Source: Phyto melanocephala
Taxonomy: Eukaryota > Arthropoda > Insecta > Diptera > Rhinophoridae
DNA: 64,000 nucleotides
Direction of reading: 5' to 3'
Assembly (NCBI GenBank): GCA_941918925.1
Contig: OW799234.1
Span: 58,632,968-58,696,967, forward strand
Positions 35,003-46,263 of the stretch are shown piece by piece. The notes beneath the pieces are model-generated. The model did not search any database. It was not told the origin of the DNA and was given only the letters and a program-made list of their open reading frames with translations. Made by a program: the position numbers and the translations under genes. Numbering within the stretch: position 1 is the first letter of the stretch; each line of letters starts with the position of its first letter.

Positions 35003-35829
35003 GTGTTAGCTATAGACTCCGAAACTGTAAAACCGATCGGACTCAAACTTTGGCAAGTTGTTGTTCACATACCAGGGAGTGTTTATGGGTGGAAAAAAGT
35101 GGGCGGGGCCACGCCCATAAAAATTAGTTATCAGTTTTAGCTACTTTCATTTGACCGATTTTTCTGAAACTTTGCACACATATCGAGCTGTCATGACTAA
35201 ATAATTTTGTGATAAGAAAAGTGGGCGGGGCCACGCCCCTAAAAAAGTTTTAATTTTGAGGTACTTGCACTGAACCGATTTTTCTGAAACTTTGCAAACA
35301 TACTAAGCTGTCATAACCATATAATTTCGTGATTAGAAAAGTAGGCAGGGCCACGCCCATAAAAAAAGGTTATAATTTTGAGGTACTTGCACCAGACCGA
35401 TTTTTCTGAAATTTTGCACACTTATCGAGCTGTCATGACTAAATAATTTCGTGGTTAGAAAAGTGGGCAGTGCCACGCCCATAAAAAGTAGGTATCATTT
35501 TGAGGTACTTGCACTGGACCGATTAATCTGAAACTTTACACACATATTGAGCTGTTACGACTTTACAAATTCGTGATTAAAAAAGTGGGCAGGGCCACGC
35601 CCATAAAAACAATTATAATTTTTAGGTACTTGCACTGGTTCGATTCTTCTGAAACTTTGCACACATACTGAGCTGTTATGACTTTACAATTTCGTGATTA
35701 GAAAAGTGGGAAATGCCACGCCCATAAAAAAATTATAATTTTTAGGCTTTTGCACTTGATATTCAATTAAAATTCAAAATGCATATTGATTTATTAAGGG
35801 GCGTAGCAACGCGCGCCGGGTTTGGCTAG
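34940..35829 (+). mobile_element. Helitron-like non-autonomous element, copy E, with ~121-bp tandem units
   Basis: It starts TCTATATATATAAAAGTGAA and ends GCGCCGGGTTTGGCTAG. The interior has about six units of 120-122 bp, each with 'GATTAGAAAAGTGGGCAGGG', CCACGCCCATAAAAA, a GAGGTACTTGCACTGGACCG-type segment and TTTGCACACATATTGAGC. Unit joins fall near 35211, 35331, 35453, 35575 and 35696. No coding capacity. Confidence 0.7.
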
Positions 35830-36392
35830 TTATATATATTTCTGTAACTAACTTTTGTAAGAAACACAACGATTTGGTAATTACACATTACCATTTATTT
35901 CAAAGAAATACTAAAGATAAAGCAAATTAATTTTTTTCCAACATATAACGTGTACAGAAATTTATTCAATCTGCTCAAAAACAATTCATACCACTCGTGA
36001 AGTATTCGCTGCCTTTGCGATTGTTAAGTATTAAACTCATAGACAACATCATACTGCCGACTATAATCTGTCAAAAATAAAACTCAAGCGTTTAAATAGA
36101 AAGGATTATTTTCAAGCCATCACAGGTACACAACAGCACGGCCACATTGGGCGGTGGCGTCACTTTAGGCAAACTTCTGTTTTCGTGCGCGGCTATAAGA
36201 AGATTTAGTTCTGCCAATATTATAAGAATTGTTAAATTTATATGAACGTAAAAACACTTTATTTTATTTACAAGGTAAAACATAAAAAATTTATATATTG
36301 ATTTAATTAATATTTGTATTAAAAATAATGAGGTTAAATACATAAACTTATTTTCTTTTAAATTTATAAGTGGCATACATACATATATATAA

Positions 36393-37256
36393 AACAAGTA
36401 AGAGCGCTATATTCGGCCGTGCCGAATCTTATATACCCTTCACAACGTGAAGTCATGCAATAACAGTAGTTTGTATAACCATTCATCCCATATGAAATAC
36501 GTGCATACATATAAAAAATATACATATATAAAAAACATCCCATTGTAAAATTATAAATTTACGTATGTATGTTAAAAAAAAAATAAAAAAAAAATTTTTT
36601 AAAAAAAATTTTAAAAAAAAATTTAAAAAAAAATTAAAAAAAAAAAATTAAAAAAAAAAAATTTTAAAAAAGTAATTAAAATATATATAATTAATATAAA
36701 ACAAAAAAAAAATAAAAAAAAAATTAAAAAAAAAATAATAAAAATATAAATAATATATTAAATAAAAAATAAAAAAAAAATAAAAAAAAAATTAAAAAAA
36801 AAATTAAAAAAAAAATGTTTTAAATATAAAAAAATTTTTTTTTTGGCTCAGCTGGGATTCGATCCCACGTTTACTTTAGCCAATATACAAGTTTGTATGT
36901 ATGTATGTTGTTGTTGTAATGTTGTTTTTGTGAAAAAAAAATCGAGGTGGTCGTGGGTTTTTGCTCATATCTCAGTTGTTTATGTACCGATGTTTCTGAT
37001 TTTCAATAGCGATATACTCCCGAATATTTCTGATATTCTTATACCTCACCCGGGTCCAAGTGATGTCGGGGGGCTTCAAAAAGTTGATTTCAACATACAC
37101 ACGGACAGACGGACAGACTGACAGAGCTTAATCGACTTCCCTATTCATAAGCTTTCAGAAAATATATACTTTATGGGGTCGGAAATGAAAATTGTAGAAA
37201 TTTCACACGGAATGACAAACCTATATATACCCTTTTTCACTGTGTGAAGGGTATAA
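36393..37256 (+). mobile_element. Family A repeat, copy A2
   Basis: It starts AACAAGTAAGAGCGCTATAT and ends CACTGTGTGAAGGGTATAA. The A/T homopolymer middle is 36560-36845 and is followed by GCTGGGATTCGATCCCACG. The right end abuts family B copy 37255-39723 and shares AACAAG with it. Confidence 0.65.
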
Positions 37257-37810
37257 CAAGAGCACTAAATATATTCGGCTGAGCCGAAGCTTTTATACCC
37301 ACCACCAGTTTTCAGTTCTTTTGTAGCGAGATTGCGAGATTTATTCTTCAATATCTCGGGATCCCGCAGCAGAAAAAAAGTTTTTTTTTATTAAAAACTT
37401 TTTATTAAAAAGCATAAAATAGTGTATAATATAAAAAAAAATTCAAAACTATAAAAATCAATAAAGAAACTTGAATTTAAAATATAAATTGAGTAAAAAT
37501 ATTTTTTATTGAAAAAAATATTATTCTCTAGATACGAGATCAAATATGAGCACAAAAAAAGCAAAAGCACAGGTACTTCAGCTATGAGATCAAAAATAAA
37601 ATCATTAGAATTCAATTTCAATATAAACAATATAAACGTCTCCTTTCGTATCGTAGGCACCTTTTTTATTTCCCGGGATCCCGAAAAATAATCCCAGGAA
37701 ATCCGGAAGAATAAATAACTCAAATTCCCGGAAAATAACCCAATTTATAGCACAAAATGTATTTGTTTGTTATTAACGGTAATCGTTATACAATAATCTC
37801 TTTATGTATA

Positions 37811-37830
37811 TCTATATATATAAAAGTGAA

Positions 37831-37865
<35 letters not shown>

Positions 37866-38204
37866 GCTATAGACTCCGAAACTGTAAAACTGATCGGGCT
37901 CAAACTTTGGTAAGTTGTTGTACACATACCACGAAGTGTTTATGGGTGGAAAAAAGTGGGCGGGGCCACGCCCATAAAAAAAAGTTATAATTTTGAGGTA
38001 CTTGCACTGCACCGATTTTTCTGAAACTTTGCACACATATTGAGCTGTCATGACATTACGATTTCGTGAATAGAAAGGTGGGCAGTGCCATACCCATAAG
38101 AAATAATTTATAATATCTAGCTTTTTGTACTTGATATTTAATTAAAATTCAGAATGCATTTTTATTCTTTAATTGGCGTAGCAACGCGCGCCGGGTTTGG
38201 CTAG
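37811..38204 (+). mobile_element. Helitron-like non-autonomous element, copy F
   Basis: It starts TCTATATATATAAAAGTGAA, has a long GT run, and ends CGCCGGGTTTGGCTAG at 38204. It lies in family B DNA and is directly followed by copy G. Confidence 0.65.
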
Positions 38205-38668
38205 TACATATATAAAAGTGAAAATCTGTGTGTGTGTTTTTGTGTGTAAAACCGATCGAACTCAAACTTTGGCAAGAGGTTATACACATTCTAGCGAGTG
38301 GTTATGGGTGGAAAACAGTGGGTGGGGTCACGCCTATAAAAAAGTAGTTATCTGTTTTAGCTACTTGAACTTGACCGATTTTTCTGAAACTTTGCACACA
38401 TATTGAGCTGTCATCACTATATAATTTCGCTATTAGAAAAGTGGGTGGGGCCACGCCCATAAAAAACTTATAATTTTGAGATACTTGTACTGGACCGATT
38501 TTTTTAAAACTTTGCACACATATTGAGCTGTCATGACTTTACAATTTCGTGATTAGAAAAGTGGGCAGAGCTACGCCCATAAGAAATAAGTTATAATTTT
38601 TAGCTTTTTGCACTTGATATTCAATTTAAATTTAGAATGCATTTTTATTCATTAAGGGGCGTAGCAAT
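38205..38668 (+). mobile_element. Helitron-like non-autonomous element, copy G (3' truncated)
   Basis: It starts TACATATATAAAAGTGAAA right after copy F's CTAG and carries two to three tandem units. It breaks off at GGGGCGTAGCAA, lacking the GC-rich CTAG terminus. Family B sequence resumes immediately. Confidence 0.6.
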
Positions 38669-39723
38669 CACTTTCTTTCTTTGTATAACTTCGATATGCT
38701 AGTAAACTGTTTTCGTAAATTAAGTCTTTCAATGAAAGTGGGCATTAAAGTAGGCGTGTTGAAGTTGTTTCTACTAATGAATGCAACTTAGATGTTTCAA
38801 TAGAGTTCTTTATTATTCCAAAATCTTTATTCATAGAGAAATAATATGAATTTGAGATAAACCGTTATATGGGAGGTAGGCGTTAAAGTACGCGTGTCAC
38901 CTAAATTTTCTGGCGTAACAATGACATTGACTAAAGGATATCTGTAGCAAATTTCATTATCGTAGCTCTAATTTTGTCGGTTTTACGAGCTTTTAAATTT
39001 CATTAACAGTGGATAACGTGAAAAGTGGGTGTAATAGTAGGCGTGTCGAAATTATTTTTAACAATGAATGCAACTTTGGTCTTTCAATAAAGTCATTTAT
39101 TATTCCAAAATCTTTTTTTGTAGAGAAATTATATGAATTTAAGTTTAGGCGTTATATGGGAGGTGGGCGTAAAAGTTGGCGTGTCACATTGATTTTCTGT
39201 TGAAAAAAAGCCTCTCATCAAAAAGCAAAGTGTGCAAAATTTCAGAGTCATTCATTCAATGTTGTTGCTTTTATGACGTTTTTGTTTTTAAATATACGGA
39301 AAAATACACTATGCGGTATAAATTTTCGTACATTTTGATCGATAACTCCTCTTCTAATGCATAGATTTTGATAATTTTTGAGAAAAAAATATTGTTTTTA
39401 CTGGAAAAATATATATTTGAAGTTTCATGAGTCTACGATAATGCGTTTGAACACAATTCCATTTTATTCGATGTTCGAAGGACAGGGTTTTTTCGACCTA
39501 CTCTTGCTTTACGAGCTATAACTCTCTTCCTAATATTCTGATTTAGCCTCTATCGTGCTTTCAACAGATGGACAGACGGAAGGACATAGCTAGATCGTCA
39601 TAAAATCAAACCCTTATTCAGAATATATATACTTTATAGGGTCTAAAATGGATATTTCGATGTGTTACAAACGGAATGACCAAATGAATATACATCCACC
39701 ATTTTTTTGGTGGCGGGTATAAA

Positions 39724-40760
39724 AATTAATATATTGTTCTGTAGCAAGGTGTATGCAGTACGGCAATAACTACAACAATGTAAAAAACCAAAGAAAATTT
39801 TTTTTGCACATATATTTATTGTGTCACTTTTCTTTATCCGCTAAGGAAATTTTCAATTTTATCAAGAATTTTTTTCACCAATGCCAATAAAACAAAAATT
39901 ATTCTTTGAAAACAGAATATACATATATATATTTTAGTAATTTTTAAGAGACTTAAAAAAAAATTATTTTCACACATGTACACGCAAAGAAAAAACATTG
40001 TTACGACATGATCACGACGTTATTATTATATTCTCTATAACAATATATGGTTAACGAAAACAAGCAATAATTAGTTTATTATAAAAGTGTATTATAATTT
40101 TTTCATCGCGATAATCAGACATCTAATTAAGCCTTAATTTTGCTTTTTGTGAAAACTTCGATATAATTTTACATAAAAAAAAAATTGTATGATTTGCAAA
40201 ATCTTTACGACAATAATAATATATTGGGTCTGCAAAAATAACATTATATTCGAAGCCATTTAAAGCTACAAATAAGCATTCGATGATAAGTGATACAATA
40301 TTGTGACTAACAAATATTAAGCAATTTGTTTTCAACTATACATATCAGTAATTAATTTGGCTTGTTGCTTATCACCGCTCACACTTAAGATCATAACTGA
40401 CAAAATAATATCGTAATAATGGAGTGACCAACACTTAGTTAGAAAATCGATTATCTGATCTTTGAATTTGTTTACAAAAATTTGTTTCGTTGATATCTTT
40501 GTAATTGATCTATTGAACCATGATTTTCCGTAAATGCTGCCAAAGATACAGTCTGTTCTTTTGCTTATATCTTAGCTCCTTATGTTCAGGATGTTCATTT
40601 AATAGCTAAATTTTGGAATACATATCCGATAAATTGATACTAATGTATACAAGTGTCTAAAGTATACGTGCTGTCCTCAAATGACAAAAAAGTTAAACAA
40701 TTTCTGGACACCAAAATTCGTGACTTTGTATTAAAAACATTTTTTAGAAAGAAAAATACC
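39724..40760. other. Non-coding stretch, nothing recognised
   Basis: AT-rich DNA. The segment around 40010-40075 (TATATTCTCTATAACAATAT) recurs near 61650 and is probably an unnamed repeat. Confidence 0.35.
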
Positions 40761-40771
40761 TTGGCACTAGT

Positions 40772-41160
40772 TTTCGTCTAATATCGTTTCCGCCAAACCC
40801 GAGTGTTCTCACAGATGAAGATGATGAAAACAATATTCTGCAAAACCTTATTTTACGTTATATCCCAGGTAGAGTTAAAGTGTTTGGCTGTAATAACACT
40901 CATGAGTGGGATAACAGCAATAATGACTCTTTACAAAAAAAAAAAATTGTTCGCAGAAACCACGCTGGTTTAAATGTGACGCTTATTCTTATATCTTCAA
41001 AGAAAAGTAATGTTCACAAACAAAAGAAAAATTTTGTCGACTATTATTATTGTCAATATTTATGAGAATTTTTTTAATGACGGGGTTTTTGATATGATCA
41101 TTCTTAACATGAAGCTAAATGCTTCCCACTTGTACTGGTATTTAGAAACAGATTTATAAA
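40772..41160 (+). pseudogene. piggyBac-family transposase relic, N-terminal part
   Basis: From 40772 one frame reads FRLISFPPNPSVLTDEDDEN, matching the 'PP.P.VLTDEED' N-terminal motif of piggyBac-like transposases. After a frameshift, NFFNDGVFDMIILNMKLNAS (from about 41057) matches the 'FF.DE..D.I...TN.YA' entry to the catalytic domain. A stop follows. No catalytic aspartates or termini were seen. Confidence 0.6.
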
Positions 41161-42510
41161 AACAGAAAAACTTTTCTCCTCCTGCGCCATCTGTAGCCGT
41201 ATACACCGATAAGGTGGTCTCTTGTGAAGGGTATAAAAAAGAAAAATATTATAACAAAAATGCATTTTTGTCATGACGCCTATTCAAAATAAAACCAAAA
41301 CTCAGTTGATTTTTAAGCACACCTCGAAGCACAATTTTGGTGACAAATATTGTTTCACAAAATTAAAAAAATGCCTTAAGAAACAATTAAACTGTATCTC
41401 TGATTACGTTATTAAAAAAATTACAGACATAAAAAAAGGTATCGGTTGAAATCAAACAACTAAATTCATTGCCAATTGAATGGTTTAATTCTAGCCATCA
41501 AAGTTATCTATTGTGATTATAAAATTTCTATCGCAAGGCTCATAACTTCTTAAGTAGTACTGACTATATACATATTTACATTCCCAAATAAAAAGAATCC
41601 CTATTTCTTCTCAGCCTTGACAAACTAAACAGTAATGGGCAGTTTAAAATGCATTTCAAAAATATCACGATACACTTTTTATTGATTTCGAATAAAACAA
41701 TTTTCAAAATAAAAAACATGTCGATTAAGTAAAAATTTAATTCAATAAATGAGTACTTACTTATGTTTCAAAGAACTCAACTGCCGGTTTTCGTTCAATA
41801 ATACCTTATGCTTTTGTAATTTTATTAAAAAAAATATTTTTTTAACCACATAAAACTTTACTTCATTCTACTCAATTAACAAAGTTGCCTTTTCCCTGCT
41901 CCAGAACATTCTCTTTAATTTCCTTTTGAAAATAATTTTCAATATATTATTTTGAAGGAATCTTTTAGTAAAATAATGTCAAATATCTTCGCTGTTGAAC
42001 ATCATCATTATTGTTAATCTTTTGGCTATGTATTGGTTAAGGCATTACAGAATAACATCAGCACTTGCTACAGCAACGATGACAACTAATCTGTAGCGTC
42101 AATATTTGTAAAAATTTTAAAAGAACCACAAAAACAAAAACAACATTTACAAAGTGTGCCATCAACAGCTGCATTGACAGCAACAACGAGGTGGAAAAAT
42201 ATTCAAGGAAGGACAAAGAAAAAAATTAAAAATAAAACACTTTTTTGAAAACAATAGCAAATATCAGGGATTTTTCCTTAAACAAATTGTGTAACAAAAG
42301 CGAGGTGGTTGGAGACAAACAAATAAAAAATATTAAATAATGAAAATTTTTTTAATTTTTAAATTAATATGAATGTAAAGCGTAATCCATTTTGAGGCTC
42401 CCAATTTTTTTAAAGAGAAAAATATACAGAAAGTTAAGATTTATAGGCGAGTGCTTATTATCATTTCAAAGAACATTCTTTAACGTTTATTTTTTAAAAA
42501 TTATTTCTAT
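41161..42510. other. Non-coding stretch, nothing recognised
   Basis: AT-rich DNA with short CAA/AAC-rich tracts around 42050-42200. No supported gene or repeat. Confidence 0.4.
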
Positions 42511-42514
42511 CAAA

Positions 42515-42905
42515 TGTTGGCCGTTGCTACGTCGCAGATGGTCCATCCGTTGACTGGTAACTGGCGAATGACACGCGTAAGGTTTTCCTCCAAGGCCTAA
42601 ATCGAAGCGGGTTTGTCCGCATAAAATTTTGTACTTTACATATGCCCATAGGAAAAACTCTAATGGTGTGATATCACACGAACTTGGTGGCCAATTGACC
42701 GGCCTGAAAACGTGAAATGAACTCCCACGTGTACACTCTCAGCTACGGCCGCTATGTTTCCTTCACAGCGTGCTGGACGTGGTCTATTCGGTCGAATATT
42801 ATCCAATAATAAATGCTGGGTCTCAAAATGGGTGATGGTGTTGCGAATAATAGTCTCAGTAGGCCAATTTGAACCAATGAAAGCTCATTCCAATACAATT
42901 AATCG
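42515..42905 (-). pseudogene. Tc1/mariner-superfamily transposase relic with core deletion
   Basis: Reading the minus strand from about 42880, frames give TIRNTITHFETQ, NIRPNRPRPARCEGN and IAAVAESVHV, the linker between the DNA-binding and catalytic domains. This passes directly into NWPPSSCDITPLEFFLWAYV and, further on, RMDHLRRSNGQHLIEI, the C-terminus. The first two acidic motifs are deleted, and the usual third aspartate is glutamate (PLEFF). It is an internal-deletion derivative and inactive. Confidence 0.7.
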
Positions 42906-42959
42906 AAACGGAAGATTTATGGACGATTTTCACAATAAAATTTCAATAAAGCATTTTTA

Positions 42960-43754
42960 AAGTTAAAAAGAAAAAAGTTAATTTTTTCTTGTCCAAATAG
43001 TTGTATCGGCGATTGCATATTTCCAAATTTTAAAGCAAATTCTAAGTTTAAGAAGTATAAAAAGCAGTTAGCAGATTTAATTAATACCCTTATATACATA
43101 AGTATTAATATTATTTTTAAGGTATTAAACAATAATATTCTACTATATTTTTTTTATCTCTATTTTATTTTTTTGATATGTCATTAAATTGCTTAAGGTA
43201 AAAAACCTTGAACATAAAAAAAATTTCACTATTTTTAAAGTTAAAAATACTTCGTATTAAGTATATGGTAATAGCAACGAAAGTACGAAAAACATATCCG
43301 TCACTTTCATAAGTCATGAAAAACACAAAGGTGGTATAAGATGTAATCCAGTTTAGTTGCAAAATTTTACAGAAAATAGCTTGCCATATTCAGAACAGAA
43401 AATCAAGTAAAATAAGAAAACGAATAATAAAATAACTTTGTTTAACAAACTTTCACAAAAAAAAAAAAAAATTATTAATTTATAAACAGCTTTTCGTAAA
43501 TTGTAAACAAAATATTGGTAAATGAAATTAAAAAATAAAACAACAACAGCAAAAATTTTTTTATCTTTGCAGTATCAAAGAGAGCGATTGTAAAAAACCT
43601 GAAAAGAATAATAAAAAAAAAAACGATTCTTTAACAAAAAAAAAACATTTAAAGGAAATTAATTTTTAGCTTTTAATGTGGTTGAAGGTGGTGAGAATCT
43701 CAATATGTTTCTGTCTTGTGCACATTATGTAATAATTAAAATAAATTGTGCCAT
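42960..43754. other. Non-coding stretch, nothing recognised
   Basis: AT-rich DNA with A homopolymers. No supported features. Confidence 0.4.
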
Positions 43755-44025
43755 CCCAGCAAAAATAAATCGAAATTTTGTAAGCATTACATACTTTTTC
43801 TGTCATACATACGCGCTTTACAGTAAGTACATATATATTGTCTTAACTATTGCAATAGTGTATAACAGAAGATGTTAAATTTGTTGATAGCTTTTTTTAA
43901 ACGATGCAATTTTACTCATTCCCTTATAGAAGAGCATACTAAAAAGCACTAATGTATGGCAGTAAGTAAATTTTGTGACTAGTAACGAACATGATACGAG
44001 AATCGAAAAAAATTTAACGACACAA

Positions 44026-44889
44026 TCTATATATATAAAAGTGAAACTCTGTGTGTGTGTGTGTGTTAGCTATAGACTCCGAAACTGTAAAACCGATCGG
44101 GCTCAAACTTTGGTAAGTTGTTGTACACATACCAGGGAGTGTTTATGGGTGAAAAAAAGTGGGCGTAGCCACGCCCATAAAAAATTAGTTTTAGCTACTT
44201 GCACTTGACGATTTTTCTGAAACTTTGCACACACATATTGAGCTGTCATGACTATATAATTTCGTGATTAGAAAAGTGGGCAGTGCCACGCCCATAAAAA
44301 CAATTATAATTTTGAGGTACTTCCACCAGACCGATTTTTCTGAAACTTTGCACACATATTGAACTGTCATGGCTTTATAATTTCGTGATCGAAAAAGTGG
44401 GCGGGGCCACGCCCATAAAAAATTAGTTATCAGTTTTAGCTACTTGCACTGGACCGAATTTTCTGAAATTTTGCAAACATACTGAGCTGTCATGACTTTA
44501 CACTTTCATCATTAGAAAAGTGGGCAGTGCCACGCCCATTAAAAAAAAGGTATCATTTTGAGGTACTTGCACTGGACCGATTTTTCTGAAACTTTGCACA
44601 CATATTGAGTTGTCATGACTATACAGTTTCGTATTTAGAAAAGTGGGCAGTGCCACGCCCATAAAAAAAGGTATCATTTTGAGGTACTTACACTGGACCT
44701 ATTTTTCTGAAACTTTGCACACTTATTGAGCTGTCATGACTATACAGTTTTGTAATTAGAAAAGTGGGCAGTGCCACGCTCATAAAGAAAAAGTTATAGT
44801 TTTTAGCCTTGCACTTGATATTCGATTAAAATTTAGAATGCGATTAAAATTCATGAAGGGGCGTAGCAACGCGCGCCGGGATTGGCTAG
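44026..44889 (+). mobile_element. Helitron-like non-autonomous element, copy H
   Basis: It starts TCTATATATATAAAAGTGAA after an A and ends GCGCCGGGATTGGCTAG before T. It has about six tandem ~120-bp units with GAGGTACTTGCACTGGACCG and TTTGCACACATATTGAGC segments. The structure is the same as copy E. Confidence 0.7.
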
Positions 44890-44956
44890 TGAGAAATAAA
44901 ACATAATTTAATAAGACAGCAAGGTATGCCCAGTTCTACAACAATAGCATATTTTA

Positions 44957-45757
44957 TTATACCCTTCACACAGTGAAAAAGGGTATATATAGGTTTGTCA
45001 TTCCGTGTGAAATTTCTACAATTTTCATTTTCGACCCAATAAAGTATATATTTTCTGAAAGCTTATGAATAGGGAAGTCGATTAAGCCCTGTCAGTCTGT
45101 CCGTCTGTCCGTCTGTCCGTCTGTCCGTCTGACCGTCTGTCCGTGTGTATGTTGAAATCAACTTTTTGAAGCCCCCCGACATAGGTTGGACCCGGGTAAG
45201 GTATTAAAATATCAGAAATATTCGGGAGTAGATCGCTATTGAAAATCAGAAACATCGGTACATAAACAACTGAGATATGAGCAAAAACCCACGACCACCT
45301 CGATTTTTTTTTTCACAAAAACAACATTACAACAACAACATACATACATACAAACGTGTATACTGGTTAGAGAAAACGTGGCATCGAATCCCAACTGAAC
45401 CAAAAAAAAATTTTTTTAATTTTTTTTTTTATTTTTTTTTTTATTTTTTATTTAATATATTATTTATATTTTTATTTTTTTTTTTTTTTTTTTAATTTTT
45501 TTTTTTATTTTATTTTTTTGTTTTATATATGTATATTATATATATAATAATTTTTTTTTTTAATTTTTTTTTAAATTTTTTTTAAATTTTTTTTTTAAAT
45601 TTTTTTTTAAAATTTTTTTTTTTCGTTTTTTTAACATAAATACGTGTACGTATTTCATATGGGATGAATGGTGATACAAGCAACTGTTATTGCATGACTA
45701 CACGATGTGAAGGGTATATAAGATTCGGCATGGCCGAATATAGCACTCTTACTTGTT
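44957..45757 (-). mobile_element. Family A repeat, copy A3
   Basis: The left edge TTATACCCTTCACACAGTGA is the inverted 3' end and the right edge TATAGCACTCTTACTTGTT the inverted start. It contains an expanded (TCCGTCTG)n tract at about 45096-45146 and a T-rich middle at 45400-45640. 'GGCATCGAATCCC' is the tRNA T-arm-like segment. Confidence 0.65.
45096..45146. repeat. (TCCGTCTG)n 8-bp tandem repeat within family A
   Basis: About six units with one CTGA variant. Other family A and B copies have only two to three units, so this copy has expanded. Confidence 0.75.
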
Positions 45758-46263
45758 TTTTTACTGTGAAACTTTGTAAGTTTTTGTGTTGCAGTTTTTC
45801 AGCTAGAAAACAAAGTTATGTACAACAAAAAAGATCAGCTGGGCTTTAAAGTATACCTTGTATAATTGTGCCCTGATAACTTAGTTGATAGTAGTAGTTT
45901 AGTTTTCTTGTGTTTGATTAAAGACGTGTGCGCATCAGTCTCAATTTTAAGTGAGATTAAAAAAAGTAATATTTAAAACAATAAAAACCAATTTTTCAAG
46001 CATAAAGTATTTGTAAAAAAGGTTTGTATAATTATAAAAAAAGTGTTCCGTTAAAGTATTTAAAGACATACATATTTTTAATGTTGTGATTGTTTAATTG
46101 GATAGCTTTACATATATATATATATATACAAATGTTTGTTTCTTGGAAGCTACCAACGCATAAAAAAGTTTTTTTATTGGCATTTTTTTAAGAAATATTT
46201 GTGGTGTTTATACTTTCCCGTTATTTTGGTGTATTTGTATTTGAGTTAAATTTTGTTTTAAGA

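Larger units (their letters stand above)
37255..39723 (-). mobile_element. Family B repeat, minus-strand copy interrupted by two Helitron-like elements
   Basis: The right edge ends GGTGGCGGGTATAAAA (39708-39723), the inverted family B start; the left edge at 37255 is the inverted 'CTATATTCGG..CTCTTACTTG' end. The CCCGGG-containing module is at about 37310-37745. Helitron-like copies F and G (37811-38668) split the repeat. The uninterrupted counterpart is around 62540-62570. Internal units with 'CACGCCCACTTT' homology follow on the right. No coding capacity. Confidence 0.65.

Noticed and set aside
34462..35140. Cysteine/valine-rich ORFs (MCVCVCYR.. and similar), also at 37757 and 43975
   Set aside because: They are translations of the GT microsatellite and repeat units of Helitron-like elements.
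45277..45495. ORF ending in a phenylalanine run
   Set aside because: It is the T-rich middle of a family A repeat.
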